Shown: one piece after another, positions 33,267-43,800 of the stretch
How positions within the stretch are numbered: position 1 is the first letter of the stretch
Layout of the letters: every line of letters begins with the position of its first letter
Assembly: GCA_004335835.1 (NCBI GenBank)
Contig: RWJK01000916.1
Span: 1-45,637 of the forward strand
Direction: 5' to 3'
Length of the DNA: 45,637 nucleotides
Origin: Scenedesmus sp. ARA3
Taxonomy: Eukaryota; Chlorophyta; Chlorophyceae; Sphaeropleales; Scenedesmaceae
Program-made: the position numbers and the translations under genes
Notes under the pieces: model-generated
What the model was told of the DNA's origin: nothing
Database searches by the model: none
The model's input: only the letters and a program-made list of their open reading frames with translations

Positions 33267-36075
33267 TTACGCTGCTGTGGCTGCTGCTGTACGCGCACTG
33301 TCGTCTGCCTGCGCTGCCAGCACAATGCCTGCCTCTGCCGCCCGCCTGTGCTGCTCCAGCACTCCTTCATCATACACCACACCACCATTGCCTAGGCCCC
33401 TGCCTGCACCAGCCGCCGCCCCCAACCCCAGCGCCCTCTGCACTGCCACCCACAGCCCCATCACGCGCATTGCTGCCATGATAAACTCCACACGCAGCAT
33501 GCTGGCCCGCGCTGACAGCCACGACCCCACACCAGGGCTCTGCTGCATGTCCATCTCCGCTAGCGCCCTGTTGCAGGTCTTAGCCGTTATCACAAACGTG
33601 TTGATCGGCGCGCCGAGCGACAAGTCCACGCTGCGCAGGCAGTCGTTGGTCTTGAGCAGCAGCAGCAGCGGGCGCGGCATGCGCAGCAGCAGGTCGCCTA
33701 TCTGCTTGGCGTAGATGGCTGCGTAGCCCCGCAGCATATCCTTCTCCTGCTTGTTGCTGGTGAGGCTGAGGTGCTCCAGCTGAGGGTCAAAGTCCACAAT
33801 CTGCAGCACGGCAGCAGCAGAGCAGCATTGCAGCAGGAGCAGCAGCAGTAGGCAGATGAGCAGCAGCAGCATCGCAGTGTATCAGCTGAGGTACGTGATG
33901 CCAGGGCTGTGCCTGCAGGGCAAAGGCCAGACGCTTGCACTTCAAACAGCACCCAACCTTCTCAAAGTTCTTGATGTCTATCCATAGCGATTCATATAGT
34001 GACATACAAGCAGCTGCCCTGTAACAAACCCCACCCAACAGCTCAGCGCCCGCCGCCCACCTGGTCCCAGGGCCGCATAGTGAGCATGGCCGCAAACAGC
34101 GGGTAGGCGTCGCCCGCGTTCATGCTCTCCGCGTGCTGCTTGATGCCCGCCTTGTCACTAAAGATGAGCGCGCGCCACAGCGCCGCATACTCGCGCCGGA
34201 AGCCGTCATCGATCTGGCGGTACAGCCCGTGGTCCAGCAGCACCAGCTGCGGCTGCCCTGCAGGGCCCCTGCGCACCAGCTGCAGCGGGAAGCAGCGCGG
34301 CGCGTGCAGGCAGTTGCAAAACACAGCAGAGCAGGCAGGCGTGAGGGAGGGCGCGCACCAGGAGCGAGATATATGTGTTGTAACGCGTGCTACTGCTGGC
34401 GTGTATGATGTAGAGGCACATGCATGACATTTGTGAGCAGCAGCATCCGGCTTGCAGCCGCAGCCTCCAGCCGGCCAACACTAGCGCTTAGCAGCCTGCG
34501 CAGCAAGCAGAGCCTGCTGCGGCTGTCCCTCCCGGAAGGGGCCCTTCCTAGTACCCCCAACCCAACACAAAATGCCCTCGGTCCCCCAGCAGCCTCACCA
34601 GGTTTGCTGCGTGTGGGTCGCAGTGCACGTCGCCGTGGATGAAGATCATCTCGTTGAACGTCTGGCTGACCAGCTGCGCCAGCGCGCCAGGCGCGATGCC
34701 CAGCCGCGCCAGTCCTGGCCTGTCGGTGACCTGCACGCATGCGGAGTAGAACAAGGTGCTAGGGTGAGTTCCTTGTGATCACACTCTAATGCCCCTACCA
34801 GGCCTGTCGTAGCTGACACTGGCTTGCTGCTGGCGCCGTCCCAGGTTACACATATCTTGCAAGTTATGGCTGGCTTGATGAAGCTTTGAGACTGCAGTTT
34901 GCGACTGACCTGCACGCCCTCAATGAACTCCATGGTCAACACGCGCGCGCTGGTCAGCTGCGGGTATACCGCCGGAACGTGCACGCTGCAGGGCACAAAC
35001 AGACCGACAGCACAGAGCATGCAATCGGGTGTTGTGAGCAGCTTGCAGAGCAGCGTGCCATTGTGGTGTGTGTGGTGGTGTACACGGTTCAAGAGCTACA
35101 CGCATGTGTGCCTGTGGTGATTATAACACGCGTGCACACCGCACAAGCATGTATAACACAGCTCAACATCCTGCAAAGGCCGACCTAGGTGCCATACAGC
35201 ACCTGGCCAGCTCACCCCTTGGCCCGCAACACCACCACCCGCAGCAGCAGCAGCAGCTGCAGCAGCTGCCGCCCTGCCGCACCCAGCCAGCCGTGCTCAC
35301 CTCTTGGCGACGCTGCTCTTGTGCGAGGCCAGGTTGCGCCTGCAGCGCTCCGCGTTGGCCATCTCGTGGTTGAAGTCCAGCTCCAGCGGCAGGTTGTGCT
35401 TGATCTCGTCAACCTGCAGGTGAATGCCAGTGGATGCAGGTGAAACCAGCATGACAACTGACAACATGCATGCCGTTCATGACAACATTGCGCCAGGAAC
35501 GTGCTTGAGCATGCACACAAGCCTAGCCGGCACCGCTTCTGTTGTTGTTGTGCTTGCAGGTGCATAAGCAGCGCATCAGCATGCACGGTAACAGGCACGT
35601 CTGCAGCGCATGACCACCACGGTGACATGCACGTTGATTGTGAATGCCTTGACGCCGCGCGATTACAATAAGCTCATAACAGCTGCGACCTTCACTTCTG
35701 CTGCAGCAGCCACACATCACAGCCAAGGTCCAGCTGTCACACAAAAAGCAGTCAAGCTGTGCGCACAGCACCATCAAGTTGCCCAACAAGCAACAACAGT
35801 ATCCACCATCAGCCCCACGCCCCACTGCCGTTACCACAGCTCTGCAGCCTTGCCTGCACATAAGCTGGCTCTCACGCAGGCAGGTGTAACATCAATACAC
35901 ACACATGCTCCCAGCCGCCTCACCAGCCACATGTAGTTGAAGTCGGGGAAGACCACGCGCACTGCATTGACCAGGAGTTCGATGGTGGTCACGTCAGCAG
36001 CGCACGACTCGCGCAGCCCCGCGTGCTGCACCTTGACCGCCAGCTTGCTGCCGTCATGCGCAGTGGCCACATGCA

Positions 36076-36132
<57 letters not shown>

Positions 36133-37757
36133 CCACACGGAGCCAGTTTCACTGCTGCAAACGGCAAGCCTGCTGCGCAAACGCAGCTACTGCACATCCC
36201 ACTGCAGCATGTCACCCAGCACTCAGGCGGCTCACAAAGCTACAGCCTAGGAGAATTTCAGGTGTAGCAGGCAGCTCACCTGCGCCAGCAGTGCACTGGC
36301 AATGGGTGTGGTGCTGAACTCCTTGAACAGCACCTCCGCAGCTCACACTGCTACGACCTAGAGCTATCTGCATGTCTAGGAAGAAGGCAGCCCACCTGTG
36401 CCAGTGATGCGCTTGCAATAGGTGTGGTGCTGAACTCCTTGAACAGCACCTCTGGCGGCTGGCCCAGGTCTTCCCGTATGATCTGCGCCACCTCGGGCCA
36501 GGCCGATACTGGGCACTTGTCCAGCATGTGCTGCCGCATTGTGACCACGTACTCCTCAGGAAGCAAGTGGTCCTGCAGGCACGGCAATGGCAGCGGCAGT
36601 GGCAAAAAGCGCGTCTGACATTCAGCATACTTGGTGAGGTGTTGGACCGCATGCGGGGTGCACGGCATACGGCCACGTGTCTCCTGAATGTAGCAACTGC
36701 ACCGCAGCGACAACTCTAAACAGCTGCTCAGTTTATTGAGAACGAAGCGTAATGCATGTGTCTGCAGCTTCACTGCTGCTGCAGGGCAGGGCGGACCTAC
36801 GTGACAATTACGAGCAGCCACTTCCGCCACCTGCTGTTGCTGGCTGGCGCTTGCTGTCTTCCCTGCCGTCACCCTAGCCAGCCTGCACTCGCACTGCCAC
36901 ATGCTCTTCCCCCTCCACAAACTCTGCTATGCAGCTGTTCAAGCTTGATCAGCCAAACCATCCCTGCAGCGCCTCACCAGCTGCCCTATGTGCTGGCCCA
37001 GCTTGATGTAGATGCCGCCATTGTCAAAGCACAGCTTCAGCAGCTTGTCCGCGCTGCGCTGGTGGCAGGCGTGCAGCGCGTCGTGCCGTGCAGCTTCGTC
37101 GTCCTCCGGCACTGCGTTGAGCGCTGTCTTGTAGTCTGCAGGTGCAGCCGACATGCATGGCATCAGGTAATTCAGAAGGCACGTGAATGCACAGCAGGCA
37201 GAGGGAGAGGCGCATTTGCAGCTGTGCATACATGCAGCTGAACCAGTGGAAGTGTCTGTGATTAAGCATAAGGCCAGTTGGTGGCAAAAGGAGCAGGGTG
37301 TCAGCTGAAATGAAACCATAGCAGCTGCCAGCTGAACAGCAACACCCAGCTTGTAGCCAGCACTGCAACACCTGCTGGCGACCATAGCGCCAGCATGCAG
37401 CTTGCTGCATGTCCACTGCTGTACAGGCCGCCGAAACAATCTTATCAGGTTGCACCACACGCCAATGCGTCAAGCATGACAGTACGTACCTACTACTATT
37501 GACACGGCTGTGATGACGTCCCGAGCCAGCCTGGTGGGTATCAGGTACGCCAACCGGGCATTCTCCGCTACTGAGTCCGATTGCGAGGCCCATGCTGCTG
37601 CACCTATACCAAACAAATACTTTGCGCCTATGGAAATCTTCTGGGCTGCGGGTGCTGCTGCTGCCAGGCTGCTGTGCTGCTGCTGCTGTGCTGCCTGCCA
37701 AGCACTTCTACTGGCTGCTTGCGCCAGCAGCACAGGCAGCCTCCTGAGGGCATGCAT
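33267..37757 (-). CDS. ABC1/UbiB atypical protein kinase, ADCK1-like
   Basis: Nine exons (37757-37490, 37135-36978, 36572-36396, 36076-35924, 35413-35301, 34985-34910, 34730-34599, 34279-34061, 33800-33267) join in phase to 609 residues. The family comprises atypical kinases/ATPases of mitochondria and plastids tied to quinone and lipid homeostasis. Signature elements: the KxGQ motif in YIKLGQHIGQL, the Ala-rich nucleotide loop ASASLAQVHVA, LAVKVQHAGL (Lys), LPLELDFNHE (ExD), VLTMEFIEG, FIHGDVHCDPHAANL (catalytic loop) and LVLLDHGLY (metal Asp, DHG rather than DFG). PLELDF, DVHCDPHAAN and LDHGLY match the ADCK1 branch. The N-terminal 40 residues (MHALRRLPVLLAQAASRSAW) look like a mitochondrial presequence. 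It is divergently paired with the ATG18 gene. Confidence 0.92.
36080..36131 (-). repeat. (CTG)17 tract abutting the ABC1 kinase exon 4 acceptor
   Basis: This is the longest pure trinucleotide run in the window. On the sense strand it reads CTG and ends two to three bases before the acceptor AG (exon begins at 36076), so it occupies the polypyrimidine-tract position. Confidence 0.95.
36270..36344 (-). repeat. Pseudo-exon copy of the end of ABC1 kinase exon 3
   Basis: This is a direct copy of 36386-36460 at 116 bp spacing in the downstream intron. It reads AEVLFKEFSTTPIASALLAQ (real: PEVLFKEFSTTPIASASLAQ) and keeps a strong GTGAGC donor. Confidence 0.9.
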
Positions 37758-38220
37758 AGTGGCTGGATTGATTACTAGACGATGTGATGCTGCATGGGGA
37801 GTGCGCCAGCGCCTGGCGCTGCTAGTAGGTTTGTGAGGTGATACAGCTGGGTTGACTGAGCACACAAGCAGCAGTGATCGTAGTAAAAAAAATCACAGTT
37901 GAAGCAATTGAACCTGCCTAGACGATCCTCGGTGATGAGGCTGCAGAGTTACCCACAAGGGTTCGTAACAGTGGTGCTAATGCAGGCTGATGCATGGTGA
38001 ATCATAGAGGCACGAGAAGACTTGGTCGATCACATGCAGAACTCACTGTTTGGATAGGTGGCTGCAAGTACGCCTTGTGTATGGAGGGCTTCACTCACCA
38101 CCTGTGGGAGTTCAGTTTCATGAGATGAGCTAATTCACAGCTGCGATCTCGGTTATGAAAGCCTAAGCTATAGTTTTTTGCTTCGGTCCTGCACGCTTTT
38201 AGGGGCGAAGGGGACCAGCC
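37758..38220. other. Divergent promoter region, ABC1 kinase / ATG18
   Basis: 463 bp between the two start codons, AT-richer than the exons. Both promoters must lie here. No specific element was recognised. Confidence 0.5.
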
Positions 38221-41200
38221 ATGGCCCCTGTCGAGGTGCTGTCTGTCTCGTTCAACCAGGACTTTGGCTGCTTCGCTTGTGGCACCACCACGGGCTTCCG
38301 GGTGTACAACTGTGACCCATTCAAAGAAACGGTGAGGGCACAGCAGCTGCAAGCAGCGTTTGGCCTTGCCAACAACTGAACAGCTAGTGCTGACCTGTGA
38401 GGGCATCTTCCCGACACTGCTGCAGTTCTGTCGAGGCTTCAACAATGGAGGCATCGGCATCGTGGAGATGCTGTTCAGGTGCAACATCCTGGCCATTGTG
38501 GGTGGTGGCCCAGCCCCAAAGTACCCGCCTACCAAGGTGAACAGCGCTGCTGCAGCCTGTCTGCTGAATGGGCTGCGGCAGGGCTCTTGGCCCGAGCATG
38601 GACTTGCACTGACGGCAACCCCACCAGCAGCATCTCATCCAGCGGTTGACTTCCATGCTGATCACCCGCTGGAACAGCTGGCAGCTGTTTGGCACAACAA
38701 GCAAGTGTGCGCATGTGCTGCTGCAGGTCATGATTTGGGACGACCACCAGGTCAAGTGCATTGGAGAGCTCAGCTTCCGCAGCCAGGTGCGTGCCGCGCC
38801 TGTGACATCCTGCAGCTGGTCGCCTGCAAGAGCGACAGCAGTGCCAGCAGCAGCAGCATCAGCAGTAGCAGTTGCAACAGCAGCAGTTGCAGCGGTGGCT
38901 GTCTTGGACAGTGCAACCGCATGTGAGCAGCGCCCTCGTAGCTGGATCAGCAGGCGAGACGGCGAAGATACGAACACTGCCGTTGAACTTGCGAGCGCCT
39001 CTAGTTCATCAGCACACTGCATGTGCGTGTCAGAGGCATATCGACACTGCTCCGGCAGGTCTGTACTCTCTTCGTCATGTGGGCGTGCTCGAGCATGCAT
39101 CCCTGGCACGCCGCAGCACCATGCAGCAGCCATCACTGGGAGATGCAGCAGCACACAGTCACGGGAGCACTTGTTGTACCAGTTAGACATGCCAGCGCCT
39201 TCAGCTGGTGTTCTGTGACAACTTTGCTTTATATCTGACACCATCGCGTGTTGTAACATTGTAACGTGTCTCTAATCAGGTGCGCGCGGTGCGTCTGCGG
39301 CGTGACCGCATCGTGGTGGCGCTGGAGCACAAGGTGCTCTCCTACAACTTTGCCGACCTCAAGCTGCTGCACCAGATTGAGACGCTGGGCAACGCGCGCG
39401 GGCTGCTGGCGCTGTCCAGCGCGGCTGACGCCACCGTGCTGGCCTGCCCGGGCCTGCACACCGGCCAGGTGAGCGGACGCAGCAACAGCAGCAGCAGCAA
39501 GATTAGGGATGAACTGCAGACGTAGTCACCTCCGCAGCAGCAGCAACAGCAGTTTGGCCAGCAGCAGCGGCAGCAACAGCAGCAGGAGCAGGGGGTGTAC
39601 AGCAGCACTGCAACACCGGCAGCAGATGGTGGACATCAACAATGCGGGGAGTCACAGCATGCACAGCTGCGCTCACTGACCTGTGCAGGCTTGGTGGATG
39701 AGCTGTGCAACTGGGGAGCGCGTTCAACACTCTGTTTCCCTTGTTACGCCCATGTTTTGCCCCAGGTGCGCATTGAGCTGTACGACCGCAAGCAGACCAA
39801 GTTCATCAGCGCGCACAACACGCCGCTGGCCTGCCTGTGCCTGTCGCTGTGCGGCAAGCGCCTGGCCACCGCCAGCGACAAGGGCACACTGCTGCGCGTG
39901 TGGAACACAGCAGACGGCAGCCTGCTGCAGGTGAGAATTAGACAGCAAGGAGGGGGGTATGCAGCAGCATGCTGTTTGCCTTTCCTGCGGCGCGTGTGGA
40001 ACACAGCAGACGGCAGCCTGCTGCAGGTGAGCGCTGCAAGCATGGGATAAAGAGAGCAAGGAGGCGGGGTTGCAGCAGCATGCTCTTTGTCTTTCCTGCT
40101 GCCGGGCCTCCTCAGATGCGTGCTTGTAGTAGCATGTTGCCTGTGGCAGCAGTGATGATGGGCCTGCTCAATATGTGCCTGGCCTGCTGCCTGCACCACG
40201 TCTGTGCTGCTGCAGGAGCTGCGGCGAGGCACGGAGCCAGCACACATCCACAGCATAGCCTTCTCCAAGCACTGTGACTGGCTGGCAGTCAGCAGCGACA
40301 AGGGCACTGTGCACGTGTTTGCGCTTGGGCCCCAAGTTGTCACTGGGTCAGATGAGTCCGACCCAGCAAAAGCAGCGGCAGCAGCAGCGGTAGATAGCTT
40401 GCCGGCAGGCGGCGCTGCAGCAATGCAGCGGCCAGGGGCAGCAGCAGCAGCAGCGGCGGCGGCAGCCCCAGCGGGGGTCAATGGCGCTGGGCAGCAGCAG
40501 GGCAGGCACAACCCGACCAGCATGCTCAGCAGTATAGTCAAGGTGAGGGTGCGGTGCAAGGTGGATGCTGTTGGAATGCTTTAGCTGTGATCAAACAGCA
40601 ATGTGGCCTGGATCTACTGTGATGGAGCAGTGCATGGCAGCACAGGCTAGCTTGGCAGCTCGCAGCACTGGACAGCGCTGGTTTGAAGTGATAGGGTGCT
40701 ACAGGGCATGTGAGGAGTGGTACGGCTGCCTGCAGCTCAGTGTCCGTACGTTCCCTGCGACTGTTGCTCTTGATCCGGGCATGCAATGTGACGTGCTCAG
40801 CAGGCTGGCTATCTCACCGCTGTTTTAGCTGCGACTGAGCTCAGCCCTCACAAAGCGGTATGCACAAAGGCGGCTCGCATGCACGTCACTCTGGCTGGCG
40901 TGTGGCCATCTGCCCTTGACCTGGAGGCTGGCATTGATCACCACGGGCACGTACTCGCCGTTGTCGAACATGATGTTCATGTTTGATGACGGCCAGAGCT
41001 TGCTGCTGGTGATCAACGCAAGCCTCCAGGCTGAGGGCAGTTGGCGCCACGTCATCAAGTGCTTCAGGTGCAGAGCATCCCACACTTAACCAGCATGTTA
41101 GGTGCTCTTTGCTGTGGCTGTCATGTTATGTGAGGCTGCCTGTGCAGTGCTGTCCGAGCTGTGGCTGCTCCGTATTGTTTGGCTGACCTCGAGTCTTCTT

Positions 41201-41644
41201 GTGCGTGCTGACCACCTGCCATCTTGCTGCCTGTCTAGCTGTGATGGAGCTCAACTCCTGGTGTTTTCCCAACCCTTTTGATGTTGCCGTCCCTATGCGC
41301 ACAGAGCTACGTGCCCTTGGTGATGCTGGTCTTGTTGCGACTGAGCTCAACTTTTTTTGTTTTAATGCCCTGTGATGCTGCCGCAATGCGTGCAGAGCTA
41401 CGTGCCCATCCCGCTGCCCAAGTACTTCACCAGCGAGTGGTCCTTTGCGCAGTACAAGCTCACCGAGGAGGACACGGGCCGCAGCCTGGTGGGCTTTGCA
41501 GCAGCAGACCCACACAGCCTCGTTATCATCACGCAGTCGGGGCGATACCACAAGGTCAGCTTTGACCCGCAGCGCGGCGGGCCCTGCAGCCAGCAGGCCT
41601 TCGGCTGCTACATTGTGGAGGGCGAGGAGGAGCCGGCGCGATAA
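38221..41644 (+). CDS. ATG18: ATG18/WIPI PROPPIN beta-propeller (autophagy)
   Basis: Exons 38221-38331, 38426-38536, 38727-38786, 39280-39468, 39766-39930, 40216-40542 and 41396-41644 are all phase 0 and give 403 residues. PROPPINs bind PI3P and PI(3,5)P2 on autophagic membranes through an FRRG-type motif, here LRRGTE at the start of exon 6, typical of ATG18/WIPI. Seven-blade WD-like strands are visible: [67 protein letters not shown] with [33 protein letters not shown] and [16 protein letters not shown]. An Ala-rich low-complexity loop follows blade 6. Exon 5 has an in-frame alternative donor at 40027. The start ATG opens a short exon beginning with the canonical [14 protein letters not shown]. 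Confidence 0.94.
39990..40031 (+). repeat. Exact copy of the end of ATG18 exon 5 with its donor
   Basis: 42 bp are identical to 39894-39935 at 96 bp spacing, including the GTGAG donor. The flanking intron sequence (39951-39989) is also repeated downstream (about 40060-40105), so a segment of about 100 bp was duplicated in tandem. Confidence 0.95.
40910..41040. repeat. 62-bp imperfect inverted repeat, both arms coding-like
   Basis: Arms 40910-40971 and 40979-41040 are reverse complements at about 47 of 62 positions around a 7-base loop. Read outwards from the loop, each arm is open: [17 protein letters not shown] (minus) and [17 protein letters not shown] (plus). It lies in the last ATG18 intron. 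No family was recognised. Confidence 0.85.
41248..41318 (+). repeat. Pseudo-exon copy of the start of the last ATG18 exon
   Basis: It repeats 41344-41408, at 91 bp spacing at the splice junction, including the acceptor (CACAG versus TGCAG) and the first codons AGCTACGTGCCC, then diverges. Confidence 0.8.
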
Positions 41645-41654
41645 TAACCCGTCA

Positions 41655-41659
41655 TGTAA
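41655..41659 (+). promoter_or_regulatory. TGTAA polyadenylation signal of ATG18
   Basis: TGTAA begins only 11 bases after the stop codon, so if used the 3' UTR would be very short; the 44-bp minisatellite would then be outside the transcript. Confidence 0.5.
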
Positions 41660-41801
41660 CGTGTTACCAACAGACTAAAAAGTCGTGTGTCGTGTGCTAT
41701 GGTGCCTTGAAATGTCATTGCCCTGGTGCTGGCGCTTGAGTCCTCGCACGGTGCGTCTGGCGGCAGCGCGCGCGTGCGGGTGCGGCAGCGCGCAGGGTGC
41801 T

Positions 41802-42021
41802 GCAGGTGCCTTACCGCCACAGGGCTTGTTGGTAGCAAAGCAGCTGCAGGTGCCTTACCGCCACAGGGCTTGTTGGTAGCTAAGCAGCTGCAGGTGCCTT
41901 ACCGCCACAGGGCTTGTTGGTAGCTAAGCAGCTGCAGGTGCCTTACCGCCACAGGGCTTGTTGGTAGCTAAGCAGCTGCAGGTGCCTTACCGCCACAGGG
42001 CTTGTTGGTAGCTAAGCAGCT
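41802..42021 (+). repeat. 44-bp minisatellite, five copies
   Basis: Five near-identical 44-bp units (core CCTTACCGCCACAGGGCTTG) run head to tail, starting at 41802, 41846, 41890, 41934 and 41978. Only one or two positions vary, implying recent homogenisation. Confidence 0.97.
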
Positions 42022-42131
42022 GCAGGAGCGCTGGAGAGGCTGATGCATCATGTGTGTTGGGGGCTCACTGCGGCACGTGTGGTGTGCGGTAGCGAGCGCT
42101 GTTGCAATGTGCAGGTGTTGGCGCTGGCACG

Positions 42132-42181
42132 TACGCTTCACCAGGTTGCTGCCCAGTGGCGCAACCATCGTGTGAAGCGTA
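42132..42181. other. Hairpin with 16 paired bases
   Basis: TACGCTTCAC (42132-42141) pairs with GTGAAGCGTA (42172-42181), and GGTTGC (42144-42149) pairs with GCAACC (42161-42166) inside it, separated by small internal loops. It is a perfect two-step stem in intergenic DNA of unknown role. Confidence 0.6.
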
Positions 42182-43800
42182 TGCTGTATTGACAGCAGCA
42201 CCAGGGCTGGCTTGTGTGCCTGGCCTGTCGCAGTGCATGGCTGCAAGCTGCATGTCTCGAACCCATGCTGCCCTCTACGTGCTAGGTGTGGCAGGATGGG
42301 CGGGCGTAGCTCACTTGGAGTTTGTGGTGTCTCTCAAAGCCTGCGCATGCTGCACTTCATGTAGCAATCGCTTAGACGTGCAGTTGTGTCATGCAGGCGG
42401 CAGTGTCGGCCTTGTAAGACGCATCGCACACATGTGCATGTGGACACTCGTGCCGGGGGTTGCTTGTTGGCAGCTGACACGCTCCCTTGAGAGCGTACAC
42501 ACCAGGGTGTGCTGCACAACTTGTGCAAGCATTGAATGCTTGTTCTGCTGCTTGGGCTCAGACTCTATGTGCTCACTGGGTTATCTTTGAGTGCGCTTTT
42601 GCAACCGGCTCGGCAGCACAGCTGTCCAGTGTCAACAGTCTGGTATGTTGTTGTGGTTGGCAGGCTGTGCAGCATGAGAGATGCTAGTGAGGAACTGTAT
42701 CATCACGGGGTGTACTAGTAGCAGTGCACGAGCGCCTGTGCGCTTGCGTGTGCAACACTTTGTATGCTATTGTATTCATGTTTAGTCTCGTTTCTGCTTT
42801 TGTTGTTTGTGCGCACACTTTGCAGGATGCTGGCTCACCAATGGCACAGTGCAGACTGTGCAGGTGCTGCCGCTGCCAGCAACAGTGTTGTTCCGCCATG
42901 GCCATCAACAGTACTACTGTACTGGATAGCGGGGATGGTGTTGATATCAACCTGTTCAGCATATATTTCTTGGCTGGAGCATGCAACTTCTGCGAATGCG
43001 TTTGTCGTGTAGGTCAACATGCGGGGATCTCCCAGCAGCTGTGGAGCTGATCATGTGACCTTCTGGATGGGACTGGCGATCAGATCAGACAGACGCAGTA
43101 CGTCCATTAACCGCAGCTGGCTTGCGCTTGCGTTATGATTCAGTGACACAGTTGTGGCGACAACTTGATACGTTGGGGCGCCAGAAACTAAGTGGCACTG
43201 GTGGCACCCACATGCGCATGTCAGCCGAGCCAAATCACTTATGCCTCCTGGGCTACAAGTTTGATCTGACAATACAATGACGTCTGCGCAAGTAAATGTG
43301 ATTGTGCACAACCGTCTTGCTGCGGCACACGCGTAGAGGAAGGGTGCAAGCATAGGACTGTCCTTACACCATAAGGTGGGTAAAGCATGCGCAGCGCGTA
43401 ACCTACTTATGCATGCTGTCGCGTTTGTTCAATTATTTCAAACGTATATCACGGCCATGTGTACGCGTCGGCAAGCGTTGAGCTCGAGAGACCTGCGCAT
43501 TGAGACATCAGCTGTTGTCACTTCAAGTAATACAAAGGTTCACTAGGCATTGATCCGAGGCGTTCAGGTGCGCAGCAAGGCATGTGAAGGCGCAGAGTGC
43601 CTTGAAGGATTCCTGTGGGTGACTGGTCGTGCCTGCGCGACTGCCTGCATGTATTTTGCTCTTCAATAGTTGCAGGAGCTGTAGATCGATTGCATTTAAG
43701 GCAATCAGAGAAGCTGTGTACTGCGGGGTCGGTTGCACTGCAGGTTGGCCGAGGAGGACGGGCGCTGGTGGTTGGCGGGCAGCCCTTGATCGCTGAATCC

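Larger units (their letters stand above)
41645..43800. other. Long intergenic region between ATG18 and the RRM gene
   Basis: About 2.1 kb. It holds a TGTAA, a five-copy 44-bp minisatellite, a 16-bp-stem hairpin at 42132-42181 and the upstream region of the RRM gene. Open frames such as 42102-42590 are Cys-rich, without domains, and look spurious. Confidence 0.5.

Noticed and set aside
39990..40031. Assembly error as the cause of the exon-edge copies
   Set aside because: Only this copy is identical to its source; the others are diverged at several to many sites, with frame kept, and lie at different offsets, which collapsed alleles would not produce. Long-read confirmation is still sensible for this one.
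41802..42021. CRISPR array
   Set aside because: The units are contiguous with no unique spacers, and the context is a eukaryotic nuclear genome.
42240..42330. tRNA-like GGTTCGA box on the minus strand and a GGGCGNGTAGCTCA-like string on the plus strand
   Set aside because: The two signals are on opposite strands, the T-loop size is wrong, and no cloverleaf or anticodon arm can be drawn.
42102..42590. 162-codon plus-strand open frame in the long intergenic region
   Set aside because: It is Cys-rich with no recognisable domain and overlaps the hairpin and non-coding composition.
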